This document shows positions 62,150 through 64,000 of a stretch of 64,000 bases of DNA, piece after piece. The translations under genes were made by a program, and so were the position numbers. The notes below the pieces were generated by a model, which had not been told where the DNA came from, did no database searches, and saw nothing but the letters and a program-made list of their open reading frames with translations. How positions within the stretch are numbered: position 1 is the first letter of the stretch; every line of letters begins with the position of its first letter. This DNA comes from a bacterium (GTDB lineage Bacteria; Pseudomonadota; Alphaproteobacteria; Micavibrionales; UBA2020), in NCBI GenBank assembly GCA_029945425.1, contig JAQSDV010000004.1, positions 916,991 through 980,990 on the forward strand. Direction: 5' to 3'.

Positions 62150-64000
62150 ATCCGGATCAGGTGTGGGAACAAAAAAATATCTTTGAAAAAGGATATTCCC
62201 TGATTGAAATGGCCATTGTCATTTCAGTCGTTGGTCTCATCATGGCGTCTTTTATCTCTGCCTATACGCTTTATATGAAGACCACGGCGCAGCAGACGAC
62301 CGAAAACAACCTGACGCTACTGACCAGCAAAATGGGTAACTTCCTGGTGGCGAAGGGCCGTTATCCCTGCCCCGCGCGCATCGATGTGCTGCGCAGTGAT
62401 GTTGATTACGGGTTTGAAACCGAATGTAATTCCGCGCTTACGGCAGTTGCGCTGCCCGCGCCCTCCTATCCTGTGCCCCCGCCGACGCCCGGCACCTGCC
62501 TCAACGGGCTTTGCTATGAACTCGGCGCGACGCTGGTCGACAAAGACCCTTCGACCGCGAACGATACCGCGAGTCCGCTCGGTTTCGGCTTGCCTATGGT
62601 GCGTCGCGGCGCAATCCCGTTCCGCACGATGGGTATCCCCGAAGAAATCACCGTTGACGGCTGGGGCAACCGTTTCCAATTCGCCGTTGCTGAAAACATG
62701 GCGGTCGCAACAACCTATGCGCCGAAAGGCGGCGGCGTCGAGGTGTTCCAGGATAGGACCTTCGCAGGCCCCAATTCCAAGCGCCTCACGCCCCTGGACA
62801 ACTTTGCACATTATATCATTATCAGCAGCGGCCCTGACCGTGCGGGTGCCTATTCGAACGAAGGTAAACTCGTCGCGCCCTGCGGCACGGTCGGATATGA
62901 CCGCGAAAACTGCAATACTCCCGGAAATCCGCTCCCCTATTACGTTTCGGGCGAACACGCGCCCAAGCCCGGCGCAGAGCATTTCGACGATTACGTGCAG
63001 TTCTATTCCTCGGTTGAATCGCCGCTCTGGAGCATACAGGACGAACAAACCGGCTACCACATCCGCGACCTGATCCAGGCCGAGGCGACAGGACAAGTCG
63101 GTATCGGCGTTGCTGCCCCCGCAACCAACGCCAAGGTACAGGTTTCTGACGAGGTTCGCATCGACAACGGCAGCCTGTTGGCGGACAGGGTTTGCGATTC
63201 CAGCAGTCTCGCATCAGGTTGCATGAACACCCGCGAATTTGCACAGGGTGACCTCCCGTTCCAGTGTCCCCCCGGCGAGTATGCGGTTGCCTTCGGCGGC
63301 GACCTTGGTACCGGCAAACTTATAAAATGCGCCGCCGCAACGGGCGCCCAATGTGGCAAGGGCGAGGTGATGATCGGGATTGACTATTCCACAAATCCCC
63401 GCGGCGTGCCGAAATGCACCAGTTTGCTGGCCTGCGCCGCGCAGTCTGTCACCCTTTGCTCCGGCACTGCCGCCCAAGCGACCCTTACAATCAACCCTGA
63501 TACGGTGAATAAGACATGGGCGTCCGGCAATATCGGGTCCAACTACAACGCGACCTATACCTGCCAAGGATCTGTCAGCGGTACGTCCTGGAACCGCACG
63601 AGCGAGACCGGCGCCTGCGTTTGCACCGCGATTGACGAATACAACGACCAAACCTGTAATTCCTATATCGGCTACGGCAACTGGACAGGTGTCGTCACGC
63701 GCCACCACACCAACATCTGCCCGGGAAATATCGACAGCACCGTGATTTCAGCCAACACCTGCGCATGCTCCCCCACGACTGAAACGCAGTTGGCAGCCTG
63801 CGCGCCGGGTCTGACAGGCAACATCACGCAGACGCGTGACTGGATTTGCGACACGCCGACCTCGGGTCACTGGACAGGGTGGACGAATATCGCCGATAAC
63901 TGCCTTTGCACGCCCACCACCACACCCGGCACACAAAATTGCCAGCCTTGGGAGACCGGTATTATCACCGGCCACACTGATACGACATGTCCCGGCCCCG
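62134..64000 (+). CDS. Very large prepilin with Cys-rich repeats (family member 3), truncated by window end
   Basis: At least 622 residues, open to the last base. The ATG at 62134 has GGGAG upstream and overlaps the previous gene by 16 nt. The signal is NIFEKG|YSLIEMAIVISVVGLIMAS, with a Tyr at +1 and Glu at +5. Family features are GRYPCPA, RGAIPFRTMGI, GWGNRFQFAV, IISSGPDRAGAYSNEG, APCGTVG and the tail-fibre-type motif VGIGVAAPATNAKVQV (about 321-336). From about residue 430 the sequence becomes Cys-, Thr- and Trp-rich with CxC units spaced 47-48 residues apart (codons at 63616, 63760 and 63901). It is probably a surface adhesin carried on the pilus. The C-terminus is unknown. Confidence 0.9.
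   Translation, partial: MRNTVNPDQVWEQKNIFEKGYSLIEMAIVISVVGLIMASFISAYTLYMKTTAQQTTENNLTLLTSKMGNFLVAKGRYPCPARIDVLRSDVDYGFETECNSALTAVALPAPSYPVPPPTPGTCLNGLCYELGATLVDKDPSTANDTASPLGFGLPMVRRGAIPFRTMGIPEEITVDGWGNRFQFAVAENMAVATTYAPKGGGVEVFQDRTFAGPNSKRLTPLDNFAHYIIISSGPDRAGAYSNEGKLVAPCGTVGYDRENCNTPGNPLPYYVSGEHAPKPGAEHFDDYVQFYSSVESPLWSIQDEQTGYHIRDLIQAEATGQVGIGVAAPATNAKVQVSDEVRIDNGSLLADRVCDSSSLASGCMNTREFAQGDLPFQCPPGEYAVAFGGDLGTGKLIKCAAATGAQCGKGEVMIGIDYSTNPRGVPKCTSLLACAAQSVTLCSGTAAQATLTINPDTVNKTWASGNIGSNYNATYTCQGSVSGTSWNRTSETGACVCTAIDEYNDQTCNSYIGYGNWTGVVTRHHTNICPGNIDSTVISANTCACSPTTETQLAACAPGLTGNITQTRDWICDTPTSGHWTGWTNIADNCLCTPTTTPGTQNCQPWETGIITGHTDTTCPGP
63616..64000 (+). repeat. Cys-rich tandem modules in the last prepilin gene
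   Basis: CxC(T/S) starts recur at 63616, 63760 and 63901, giving periods of 144 and 141 nt. Each unit has a Cys-x-Cys, a Thr/Gln stretch, a further Cys, a Gly-x-(I/V)-T segment and, in some units, a Trp-Thr-Gly and a CPG. The array continues past the window. Confidence 0.8.

Overview
The window looks like a gene-dense stretch of an alphaproteobacterial chromosome, about 60% GC by eye. The evidence is a circularly permuted two-piece tmRNA gene of alphaproteobacterial type, a Shemin-type 5-aminolevulinate synthase, the secB-fxsA / tim44-mltA neighbourhood, a DUF3035 lipoprotein behind lspA, and an SspB adaptor beside ssrA. The combination with a large MSHA-like type IV pilus locus and very large prepilins would fit a surface-attached or Micavibrio-like lineage, but that placement is inference. 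No tRNA, rRNA, CRISPR array, insertion sequence or prophage was recognised.

Positions 1-33000 are mostly housekeeping. They hold the C-terminus of a serpin, pheS-pheT with a ferredoxin and a ferredoxin-NADP reductase nearby, and a LOG-family hydrolase. Next come a coupled ppsR-aroE-coaE-DUF1223 run, dnaQ, secB, fxsA, a Tim44-domain protein, mltA, an FkbM methyltransferase, a ribokinase and hemA. They are followed by a netrin/TIMP-like secreted protein, ribF-lspA-DUF3035, miaA, a DegP protease with hflK-hflC-DUF2065, an Mrp/ApbC carrier, a small iron-permease-like protein, an HELGH membrane peptidase, thyA-folA and a DUF6782-type metallopeptidase. Several convergent pairs abut or overlap at their stop codons.

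Positions 32690-33855 hold ssrA followed directly by sspB, so the tagging RNA and the adaptor that should read its tag are neighbours. An ABC-2 exporter pair follows. Then come a lower-GC orphan membrane gene, a degenerate HD/RelA-like protein, an ankyrin-repeat protein, a truncated CobT-like protein and a DUF2147 protein.

Positions 39800-64000 are one type IV pilus locus. In order it encodes the assembly ATPase, inner-membrane platform, a PilM-PilN-type fusion, PilO-like and PilP-like proteins, an ABC ATPase, a Thr/Pro-rich TPR protein, prepilin peptidase, PilT, PilU, a lipoprotein secretin, an ABC permease, a bitopic protein and a membrane-anchored AraC-type regulator. Five prepilins follow. 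The first two are a near-perfect tandem duplication. The last three are 476 to more than 622 residues long and form a paralogous family. Each carries a conserved Cys-containing domain, then a motif typical of phage tail fibres and adhesins, then a divergent Cys-containing end. The last one runs off the window inside a Cys-rich tandem-repeat region. The likely picture is a retractable pilus with interchangeable, tail-fibre-like tip adhesins and a PilGHI-like ABC transporter. This is the most novel feature of the window.
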